This document shows, one piece after another, positions 43,880 through 51,255 of a stretch of 64,000 nucleotides of DNA. Position 1 is the first letter of the stretch. Each line of letters opens with the position of its first letter. The notes below the pieces were generated by a model that saw only the letters and a list, made by a program, of their open reading frames with translations, had not been told where the DNA came from and searched no databases. Source of the stretch: CAYRUD01 sp964427425 (lineage in GTDB: Bacteria > Chlamydiota > Chlamydiia > Chlamydiales > FEN-1388); contig CAYRUD010000007.1 in NCBI GenBank assembly GCA_964427425.1, positions 1-64,000 of the forward strand, written 5' to 3'. Made by a program: the position numbers and the translations under genes.

Positions 43880-44968
43880 ATGAAAAACCTTCTTCTTTTT
43901 GCAGCATTGCTCGCATTTCCTCTAACAGCTTTTGCCCACTCTCATCCCGTCGGATATACAAAAGACATTAAAAAGGTAGTAGCATTCAAGAAATTTGGGG
44001 GGAGAAAAGGTTCTAGGATTGTTCTTCGCTCATTTCTCATTACTATTCCAGCTGTTCCCCATCCATATAATCCATCAATCCTTAAGAAAAAGGACGGATA
44101 CCTTCTTGCTTTTCGCAATGACTGTGAGAAAGTCACAGAACGAGTGAGAACAGGAAGAGTTGGGCTTATTAAACTTGATCGTTCTTTCAAGCCTATGACA
44201 GCGACTTCAAAGATACTTGATACTGAATGTAGCTCAGCAGAAGATCCTCGCCTGTTTACAATCGGAGGAAAAGCCTGTGTTGTCTATACCAAAGTGACCC
44301 AGTTTTTTCCAGTAACGCTTGGGAACATAGGTATTACTCAATTTAATCCCAAGACGGGAGTCAGTGAGATCTCTAAGGATATGCTTTATAGAAAAGGCAC
44401 TATGGAGAAAAACTGGACCCCATTTGTTTACTCTAATCCTTCAGTTCCTCAAGAAGAGGCCTTTGTAATCTATTCATATGTTCCTCACATGATTTTTAAG
44501 GTTAAATATCCTTTGTCAGGTGAAGTTTCTATGGCGTATGAAAATGGGAAAGCAAGAGAGCTAAAGAAATGGCAGCGAAAGTGGGGGGAGATCCGAGGAG
44601 GCACTCCAGCAGTAAAAACTGCTCATGGCGACTATATTACTTTTTTCCATAGCTCTTTCATGTATAAAAAGTTGAGATACTATGTCATGGGTGCATTAGT
44701 CTTCGAGGGCAAGCCACCATTCAGGATTAAGAAAATCTCAAAGAAGCCAATTCTCTTTAAAGGGATATATTCATCTCCTGTAACGAAAGACGTTTGGTTT
44801 TACCCACGAAGTTATTTGAGAGTCTTGTTTCCTGGGGGACTTGTGAAAGGGGAAGAAAAAGGACGGAAAGTCTTTTATGTCATCTGCGGTGAGAATGATG
44901 TTGCAATTCGAAATGTTGTTATCGATCAGAAGAGGTTGTTCAAATCGCTGATCGATGTTCACTATTAA
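43880..44968 (+). CDS. Exported GH130-like beta-propeller protein (copy 2)
   Basis: A 362-residue paralogue of the product at 40547-41638. The signal peptide MKNLLLFAALLAFPLTAFA with Ala-x-Ala before His-Ser-His is very clear when starting at 43880. Propeller motifs: HPYNPSILKKKDGYLLAFR, SSAEDPRLFTIGGKACVVYT, EIRGGTPAVKTAHGDYITFF followed by HSSF, and RVLFPGGLV with VICGENDVAIRNVV. These match GH130-like families, in which an Asp and several Arg/His residues bind a mannoside and phosphate. It ends just before the bidirectional terminator at 45050-45081. Reaction and substrate are unknown, but it belongs to the same fold family as copy 1. Confidence 0.75.
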   Translation: MKNLLLFAALLAFPLTAFAHSHPVGYTKDIKKVVAFKKFGGRKGSRIVLRSFLITIPAVPHPYNPSILKKKDGYLLAFRNDCEKVTERVRTGRVGLIKLDRSFKPMTATSKILDTECSSAEDPRLFTIGGKACVVYTKVTQFFPVTLGNIGITQFNPKTGVSEISKDMLYRKGTMEKNWTPFVYSNPSVPQEEAFVIYSYVPHMIFKVKYPLSGEVSMAYENGKARELKKWQRKWGEIRGGTPAVKTAHGDYITFFHSSFMYKKLRYYVMGALVFEGKPPFRIKKISKKPILFKGIYSSPVTKDVWFYPRSYLRVLFPGGLVKGEEKGRKVFYVICGENDVAIRNVVIDQKRLFKSLIDVHY

Positions 44969-45049
44969 TTTTGTTATAGTGTCATCATAGATTATAGCGG
45001 CTTTCAGTCGTGAGATTATTCAAAAGAATTCTGCTTGCGCATATCACTT

Positions 45050-45081
45050 GTCCCTATACAGCTTTTAAACGGTATAGGGAC
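45050..45081. terminator. Bidirectional hairpin between convergent genes
   Basis: Perfect 10-bp arms GTCCCTATAC (45050-45059) and GTATAGGGAC (45072-45081). It lies midway between the second GH130-like gene and the GT2 gene, which converge on it. Confidence 0.65.
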
Positions 45082-45097
45082 GTCTGTTTCTAGATAA

Positions 45098-45973
45098 TTA
45101 TTTCTTCTTATCTTTCCCAAAATCCGAGTTATTGAATAGATGCCCGATAAGTGGCTTATAAGGTGGCTTGCTACGAATATGATTTTCGAGCCGCGCTTTA
45201 GCAATAGCTTTTTTAGGAGTTTCCTTCCTAGCTGATCCCATATTGTATAACAATATTGCTTCAGGGATGAATCCGATATGTCTTTGAGTACTCATTTCAA
45301 GCATAGGAATGATAGCTGCTCGATCATCATCTGTATCGATGTATTGCCCATTTAATTTTAAATCATCATCACTAATTGATTGAAAGAGTTTTGCGTAGAA
45401 CGAACGGATACGAGGGGAAATCCAGGTGTATTTCCTAATGAGATGATTGTGGGCTATAAGGTACTCAGGAAATGGCTTGCAGATAGAGCTGGAGTCTGTA
45501 TTCCTTGGGGCAGTCTCATAATAGCCGTACGTCATCCATACATTAGGATCAGCATATGTGGAGGCTAATTTTTCAAAGATGTCTGTGTGAGAGAGAATAG
45601 CCGTATCATCGATCAAAACTATGATTTTCTTATCGGATAATCGCCGAATTAGAGAGCTCATGTTGGCAATCAATCCTCGATGAGTCGTGTTGTTTATAAC
45701 AGTGACTTTTCCGTTAAGCTTATATTTCCGCACGCTCTCTTGTACTTTAAGAGCTGTATCATCAGTTGAGCCATCATTAATAAAGATACATTCCCATTTA
45801 GGATACTTTTGTAAGGAGAGAGAGTAGAAGTATCTCTCAATGAGGTGGCTACTATTGAAAGTCTGAGTAAGTACAACAAATTCCGATTTTTGGTTGGTTG
45901 TGGCCCAAACACGATTGCTTGACAGCAGAATGAGTAGTAAAGCGATTACTCGATATAGGGGTTGGAATAACAT
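45098..45973 (-). CDS. Exported GT2-family glycosyltransferase
   Basis: A 291-residue GT-A fold inverting glycosyltransferase. It shows the GT2 opening FVVLTQTFNSSHLIERYF, the nucleotide-binding IFINDGSTDDTALK, VINNTTHRGLIANM and the metal-binding acidic pair in VLIDDTAIL. The reading from the ATG at 45973 begins with a signal peptide (MLFQPLYRVIALLLILLSS, ending Val-Trp-Ala); a start at 46006 would add 11 residues. The C-terminal region is basic (KPPYKPLIGHLF). It is on the minus strand while the neighbours on both sides are plus, so it is a separate transcription unit in the island. Confidence 0.87.
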   Translation of the reverse strand: MLFQPLYRVIALLLILLSSNRVWATTNQKSEFVVLTQTFNSSHLIERYFYSLSLQKYPKWECIFINDGSTDDTALKVQESVRKYKLNGKVTVINNTTHRGLIANMSSLIRRLSDKKIIVLIDDTAILSHTDIFEKLASTYADPNVWMTYGYYETAPRNTDSSSICKPFPEYLIAHNHLIRKYTWISPRIRSFYAKLFQSISDDDLKLNGQYIDTDDDRAAIIPMLEMSTQRHIGFIPEAILLYNMGSARKETPKKAIAKARLENHIRSKPPYKPLIGHLFNNSDFGKDKKK

Positions 45974-46006
45974 AATCTTTATTGACTTTCCTCTTATCTT
46001 GATCAT

Positions 46007-46671
46007 CGGTGATTAAATGTTTTTTGAAGAAGATAACTGAGAACACAACTAATAAAGAGACGTCTTACATGTCAAGTTTTCGTTTGAGGATAGCCATTCT
46101 TTTTTTTGATATGAAGGCCCTCGCTTTGGCTGTCTCGAATGTAAAACGATCACAGTTTTTGTCATGAGTTCATATTCTATATGAGTGCAGTATCTCGCCT
46201 TCGTCATTCAACATTGAATAGCAAAGTAGGCAACTGAGCGTTCAATAGTGCTAAAGTGATACAACGTCAAAGATAAAGCTAAATAGTCGTCTTAAGAGTA
46301 GCAAGAGCTGTAGCCTACTTATAGTAAAAGGCTTAGATTTGGATTGGACAATTGTCGAATTAAATGTTTGATTATTATCAAAGACTGTTTTTTAATACCC
46401 AGGGCTATCTTTAGCGCCTTTCTAATAAAATTTAGTTTGTAAATTTAATTTTAATACAGGCCGTGTATTGCTCGCTGGCGTCAAACTCAATAGGTTCTTG
46501 ATGGTCCTCTTAACAGTTTATCGTCAAATGACATGACTTCTATCCAAAGCCCGATTTCTTCATGTAAAAGAAAGGGTTGAATGAAAGAGCTGCGGTAAGA
46601 GGAGTTCTGGACAAGAGAGTTAAGAGAGGCAACTTCTTTTATTTGTCATACGTAAACTTTAAGGGATCGAG
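46007..46671. other. Long divergent intergenic region in the island
   Basis: 665 bases between the divergent GT2 and GT25 (copy 2) genes. No gene, tRNA, repeat array or strong hairpin seen; composition is A/T-rich with several possible -10 hexamers near 46370-46460. Presumably it holds two promoters and their control sites, or remnants of a lost gene. Confidence 0.4.
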
Positions 46672-47514
46672 ATGAAACGGTTTACTCTTTCAACGCTTTT
46701 TATCTTACTTGTTAAAGGGTCGCTCATTTTCTCCACTTTTTTTCAAGCAGGCGAGACACCTGTCTTAGAATATATTGAAGAGATTACAGGAGATTTAAAA
46801 AAATCGCGCCTGAGAGGTGTTGATTGCATCTACGTTATCAATCTTGATACCCGTCCTGAGAAATGGATAAGGACAAAAAGGCTCTTTAATCATCAGGGGA
46901 TCGTATGCAATAGAGTCAGTGCTGTTGATGGCCGCAAGTTTCATACTAGCAGTATTGATCGTATGCATGGCCCGTATATAAATAGAAGACGTCTTGGCCC
47001 GGGACAACTCGGTTGTTTATTGAGCCATCTTTCAATTTTAAATGATGCTCTCACTCGTGGTTATACAGTGATCTGGATTTGCGAGGATGATATTTACTTT
47101 AAGTCGAAGGCTCGTGTTTTACCTCAGTATCTTGATCGTTTAAACAAGATTGATCCGAAATGGGATGTTTTCTACACCGACCTGGACTCCAGGGTTGGAA
47201 AGAGAATATTGAAGTGTGACTATCAAGATCCTAGGCCAGGGCAAATTCTCCCGCCATTGAAAAGCATGGTGAAACGAAAAGCGGTTTCCAAAGAGATTTT
47301 ACGGGTAGGGATGAGATTCGGCACTCATTCATATTTTCTCTCTCAAAGAGGGATCAAGAAATTAATCAATTATTTTAAGCATGTCTATTTGTGGGCCCCA
47401 ATTGATGTTGATATGCACTATGTCCCAGGAATCAGAGAATACTGTCCCTCTAAAGATATGGTCATAGCTGGAGTGTATGGAGAAGGAACGGATACAGGTA
47501 GTTTAACTCAGTAA
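46672..47514 (+). CDS. Exported GT25-family glycosyltransferase (copy 2)
   Basis: A 280-residue paralogue of the product at 41821-42750. A signal sequence (residues about 4-25, TLSTLFILLVKGSLIFSTFF) precedes the domain. Motifs: CIYVINLDTRPEKW, RVSAVDGRKF, GPGQLGCLLSHLSILNDAL and the metal-binding WICEDDIYF; the C-terminal APIDVDMHYVPGI matches the family's last conserved acidic segment. The ribosome site AAGG lies seven bases before the ATG. It is followed by the HAD gene after 13 bases, so both should be on the same mRNA. Active-site residues are intact. Confidence 0.88.
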   Translation: MKRFTLSTLFILLVKGSLIFSTFFQAGETPVLEYIEEITGDLKKSRLRGVDCIYVINLDTRPEKWIRTKRLFNHQGIVCNRVSAVDGRKFHTSSIDRMHGPYINRRRLGPGQLGCLLSHLSILNDALTRGYTVIWICEDDIYFKSKARVLPQYLDRLNKIDPKWDVFYTDLDSRVGKRILKCDYQDPRPGQILPPLKSMVKRKAVSKEILRVGMRFGTHSYFLSQRGIKKLINYFKHVYLWAPIDVDMHYVPGIREYCPSKDMVIAGVYGEGTDTGSLTQ

Positions 47515-47527
47515 GGTCAATGCGTAT

Positions 47528-48994
47528 ATGGAAGCTGGAAAAATAATCCACAAGTTCTTGCGATGTTTCGTATGTATGTTCGTTTTTAGCGCTTTTATAG
47601 GCGATGTTGTGTATGCGGAGAATCAAGTCATCTCTAAAGGGTATCATCATAAGAGAGAGTACAGAAGGAAAAAGAAGAAAGCAAAGCGGCCACAAGTTAG
47701 ATCATTTGATGTATTTGACACATTAGTCGCACGCATTCATAAGGATCCTACTTCTGTTTTCGATTTGGTGGAGAATGGGTTTCCTTTCCCAAATTTTAAG
47801 AAACTGAGAATGGAGGCTGAAGCACAATGTAGAGGTTCTCTTGATCAGATATATCAGAAATTTATGGAACTTACTGGTATTGATGAAGGGACGGCTCAGA
47901 GTCTTAGGGCTTATGAATTTAACTGCGAAAAGCAAAATCTCTTTGCCATCCAGAAGAACATATCAAAGGTGAGAGACGGTGACATTCTCATAACAGATAC
48001 GTACTATACGAAAGAAGAAATTGCTGAACTACTAAGATCCGTTGGTCTCAATAAACGCGTGGAAATCTTTGCAAGTTATGGAGGAAAGTACTCAGGGGCG
48101 ATCTGGCCCGTTGTTGAAAGCCGTTACTCGATCGTAGAGCATTTAGGAGATAACCTACACTCGGATATTCGCTCCGCGAAAAGGCATAAAATAACCGCTA
48201 AACATACAAATGAATCAGAATACACGCGGCAAGAAGCGCTTTTAGCACAATTCAATCAATCGGGTATTGCAAACCTGATGAGATATCTTCGCTTACGTAA
48301 CCCCTACAATGAGAAGACAACGAAACACAGGATCTGGGAAGAGCAGTCACAATATAATGTTCCAATACTCGTTCTCGCATCGCTCTATGTGAACGATTAC
48401 AGTTTGGCGAACAATAAGACGCGGGTTTTATTCTCTTCAAGAGACTGCTGCCATTGGATAAAAATCTTCTCAAAGATGTTCCCTCAATATGAGTCAGTTT
48501 ATTTTCATACTTCAAGGCATCTTTATAGGAATCCTACTCCTTCATATATTGAGTATGTAAATAGCCTTTATGATGAGCATACTCTCCTAGTAGATAGTCA
48601 AGGAACAGGAGTGTCATCCACAACATTTTTTAAAAATTATCTTCAAACAGACGTCGATTCTATATTTATCGTTATTGCAGGTGGCAGAGGAAAAGCAATG
48701 GCGTATAATATGGGCCACTCAATTGAGCTTGTCAACTATGCGCTTGAGGGGACATTGGTTGGATTTGAGAACGGCTTGCCCATAAGAGCTAATCCTGAGT
48801 ATGAGTTAAGAAAAGTTCGGCCCGCTCATAAATGTATAGATATGGCAGTACTGACGCTGCCTTTATTCGAATATACTACCTACAACGATGAACTCATGAA
48901 AAAGCTTTTGAAAAGGCTTGGAAGACACACATCAGTGCTCCATGAGACTGTTCGCCACCAAGACGAGCATATCCCACCTTCAAGACGTAAATAA
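47528..48994 (+). CDS. Exported HAD-superfamily phosphatase-like protein
   Basis: A 488-residue protein: signal sequence (about 10-30, ending VYA), a very basic stretch (HHKREYRRKKKKAKR, 40-54), then a HAD domain. HAD motif I is SFDVFDTLVAR with Asp61 and Asp64; an ITDTYYTKEEIAELL segment corresponds to motif II; the acidic motif IV is HLGDNLHSDIRSA. This variant of HAD proteins is typically found in polysaccharide and capsule gene clusters, often fused to or beside glycosyltransferases. The C-terminal half (about 260-470) is alpha/beta with VDSQGTGVSSTTF, possibly a second domain. It shares a transcript with GT25 copy 2. The substrate, probably a sugar or polyprenyl phosphate, is unknown. 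Confidence 0.78.
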   Translation: MEAGKIIHKFLRCFVCMFVFSAFIGDVVYAENQVISKGYHHKREYRRKKKKAKRPQVRSFDVFDTLVARIHKDPTSVFDLVENGFPFPNFKKLRMEAEAQCRGSLDQIYQKFMELTGIDEGTAQSLRAYEFNCEKQNLFAIQKNISKVRDGDILITDTYYTKEEIAELLRSVGLNKRVEIFASYGGKYSGAIWPVVESRYSIVEHLGDNLHSDIRSAKRHKITAKHTNESEYTRQEALLAQFNQSGIANLMRYLRLRNPYNEKTTKHRIWEEQSQYNVPILVLASLYVNDYSLANNKTRVLFSSRDCCHWIKIFSKMFPQYESVYFHTSRHLYRNPTPSYIEYVNSLYDEHTLLVDSQGTGVSSTTFFKNYLQTDVDSIFIVIAGGRGKAMAYNMGHSIELVNYALEGTLVGFENGLPIRANPEYELRKVRPAHKCIDMAVLTLPLFEYTTYNDELMKKLLKRLGRHTSVLHETVRHQDEHIPPSRRK

Positions 48995-49017
48995 GAGCGA
49001 ATAAATGAAGATGGCAA

Positions 49018-49045
49018 AGGGGATCTTTCGTATGAAAGATCCCCT
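49018..49045. terminator. Perfect 12-bp hairpin between convergent genes
   Basis: Arms 49018-49029 (AGGGGATCTTTC) and 49034-49045 (GAAAGATCCCCT) with a GTAT loop. It lies 23 bases after the HAD gene stop and 56 bases from the stop of the convergent methyltransferase gene. Confidence 0.7.
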
Positions 49046-49100
49046 CTAGATTATAAGTGCTTTTGCATGTGTCTCTGGATACGGATTCTTATAGAATCAG

Positions 49101-49802
49101 CTACTTTCCTTTCTTTCGAATCACAGCGAGGCATTTTTCGCCGTATCGCGCAGAGTCGTAATACTCGATGGAGCCGACTTGGCTTACAGCAGCATTAATC
49201 TCTTTTTGAGATACACCTGGAAGAGAAAACGATTCGTTGTTGATCAGCTTGTCTAGCACGGCTCTTGTTTTAAGAACCATTGGAGGTTCATCCCATGGTT
49301 GGTAATGAAGATCTTCTATGACATAAAAGCCATCAGATTTAATAGTGGAAAAAAGATTAACAAAGGTGATTTGCTGATCGAATGACGCGTGTGATCCATC
49401 ATCGATAAGAATATCTAATTTATTCTTAAATTTTTTTGCGCATTGATCGAGAAAGGCAGCTTTTGATTGATCTCCAATAATAATATTAACGCGACGGTGA
49501 GAGAAACTCTGAGGTACGATATCTACTCCAAAGATTTTAGCTTTTGGAAAATAATCTAACCACATGCGAAGGGATGCGCAATCAGTGCGATTTTCTCTAT
49601 TTAGGCCAATCTCCATGATTTTCAACTTTTTGGTTCTTAACTTACTAAATAAGCGTTCATAGTGGCGCGTATAATGGTGCGCGCAGGCGTATTCAGTGCC
49701 TTTATCCGAGGAATATTTATTCGCAATATCAGTTAAGTTTTCGGCAAAAAGACATAAAGGCGAAATGAGTGCATACGTGAGTATCAATCGGCATAAATTC
49801 AT
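49101..49802 (-). CDS. Exported class I SAM methyltransferase (macrocin-type)
   Basis: A 233-residue protein with a signal peptide (MNLCRLILTYALISPLCLFA) followed by a methyltransferase resembling the CmcI/MycE and demethylmacrocin O-methyltransferase group that acts on deoxysugars. Markers: YSSDKGTEYACAHHYTRHYE, KLKIMEIGLNRENR (SAM motif I), AKIFGVDIV, INIIIGDQ-like strand and ILIDDGSHASFDQQITF with the metal-binding Asp pair. The ribosome site GAGGG lies eight bases before the ATG. It differs in subfamily from the methyltransferase at 42972, so two separate acquisitions are likely. Sugar O-methylation is the family's usual reaction. Confidence 0.82.
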   Translation of the reverse strand: MNLCRLILTYALISPLCLFAENLTDIANKYSSDKGTEYACAHHYTRHYERLFSKLRTKKLKIMEIGLNRENRTDCASLRMWLDYFPKAKIFGVDIVPQSFSHRRVNIIIGDQSKAAFLDQCAKKFKNKLDILIDDGSHASFDQQITFVNLFSTIKSDGFYVIEDLHYQPWDEPPMVLKTRAVLDKLINNESFSLPGVSQKEINAAVSQVGSIEYYDSARYGEKCLAVIRKKGK

Positions 49803-49939
49803 GTGACTTGCCCTCTATCAGAATTGTGAGCTTTGGGATTTAACGTGTTTAGGCTTTAAGATCTTACAAAAGGGTTTATCACACTCAAATTACATAAAGC
49901 AAGTCTTGCTGGGGAAGTAAAGAAATTTTTCGCTCAAAG

Positions 49940-49970
49940 GAGCAGGAAGACGGGGTTTAGACTCCTGCTC
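49940..49970 (-). terminator. Hairpin after the GT32 gene
   Basis: Perfect 8-bp arms GAGCAGGA (49940-49947) and TCCTGCTC (49963-49970), about 29 bases after the GT32 stop on the minus strand. No strong T-run follows. Confidence 0.45.
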
Positions 49971-49998
49971 ACTTTGTTAGATGGAGAAGAAGAATCTC

Positions 49999-51039
49999 TT
50001 AGCGACGATGAGAACTTTTCCGAGCTATTTTTTTTGTTGATGGGTCTTTCCAAGCTCCAGCAAATTTGTGAGACGAGAAGACAATGCCGCTTTTTTTCAG
50101 TTTATCTTGAAATTTTGATGTAAAGGTCATGTCTGGGTAAAAATAGGCTGTAGGAAGAATGATATCATTGTAGCCGGGCTGGTTTCTCCACTGGATTGAG
50201 GCAAGAGCAAAGCTGTCAAAAGTGCGACGTATAACTCGTTGTAAGTTGCTTCTTCGATCGAAGTTCGGAAATTCTTGTGCGACGCTGTCCCATACTTGGA
50301 GGACTCTTTCCATTGTCTTTTCAAGGATTACATGTTTCGGTACTGCTCCAAAAAGGCCATTTGCTGGGATTACGCAGGTGTCAATAGAGGCGTGATAGTG
50401 AGGTCTTTCGAGGCATGCGAAAAAGGTAAAGTTGTTGACGAATGGGTCAAAACTTTTAAGGCATTCTGCATCATGATCCACGTAAACTCCACCTTCATTA
50501 TAAATGATCGCAAAACGCATAAGGTCTGACTTTTCTCCCCAATTCATCGTTTGCGGGATAAGATCATGTAATGGTGAGAAGTCATACTCATATACAAGGC
50601 GCCTTTTCATTGTAGGTAGTGGCAGCGGTCTTGTTTTTGAATCAGTCCAAAAGTGGATTTCCCAATCCGAATTAAACTTTTGCCATGAAAGCATATTGTT
50701 GATTGATTCTTCAGGGAAAGCTTTAGGGCCAATCCAAATAATATGAAGCTTTTTTGGAATAATTGAGTCTAAACGAGCTGTGTTAAGCAACGGTCTTTTT
50801 TGCTCATATTCACGAGCTAAGAGTTTAAATTGGTTAAAGTCTTCAGGTCGGATCTGTTTTCTTTCTTTGTTCGCTCCTCCTTTTTTCTCCCCTATCAGTG
50901 TCTTGAAAGGAATTTCAAGGGCTTCTTTGGATAGAGGGGGAGTACTATTTACATGCGCGGATAAACTGGTGGTATATAAGAAGAAAGTGAAGAGCGGGAG
51001 AAGGAAATGAGAGAGCAAAAAAGTTTTTTTCACTGCCAT
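49999..51039 (-). CDS. Exported GT32-family (Och1/TcdB-like DXD) glycosyltransferase
   Basis: A 346-residue protein. From the ATG at 51039 it begins with a signal peptide (VKKTFLLSHFLLPLFTFFLY...SLSA). The GT32 domain shows IPKKLHIIWIGPKAFPEE, WEIHFWTDS, KSDLMRFAIIYNEGGVYVDHD with the metal-binding Asp-His-Asp, and ACLERP. The family includes yeast alpha-1,6-mannosyltransferase Och1 and the catalytic domains of bacterial toxins and effectors that glycosylate host proteins. The C-terminal tail is basic. It is divergent from nothing; it follows the methyltransferase gene's opposite end on the same strand and closes the island next to dnaB. Host protein or glycan modification is inference. Confidence 0.86.
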   Translation of the reverse strand: MAVKKTFLLSHFLLPLFTFFLYTTSLSAHVNSTPPLSKEALEIPFKTLIGEKKGGANKERKQIRPEDFNQFKLLAREYEQKRPLLNTARLDSIIPKKLHIIWIGPKAFPEESINNMLSWQKFNSDWEIHFWTDSKTRPLPLPTMKRRLVYEYDFSPLHDLIPQTMNWGEKSDLMRFAIIYNEGGVYVDHDAECLKSFDPFVNNFTFFACLERPHYHASIDTCVIPANGLFGAVPKHVILEKTMERVLQVWDSVAQEFPNFDRRSNLQRVIRRTFDSFALASIQWRNQPGYNDIILPTAYFYPDMTFTSKFQDKLKKSGIVFSSHKFAGAWKDPSTKKIARKSSHRR

Positions 51040-51255
51040 ACGTGATGAAGTCCTAAGTCTTTCAATGTTAGCGAGTTTATTCGCATAAAATAAGTTCAGG
51101 CAATCAGCTTCTTGTATCGAAAGCTTGAAAGACATTCTGACGAAAAGATGAAATTCAGCAAGCAGTTTTTAGACCATAAGAGAGAAGGAATAGGGGAAAG
51201 GTTTTTGCCGCCCCGTGAAATGGCGTCACGGGGGTATGTATCTGCGGTGATTTTA

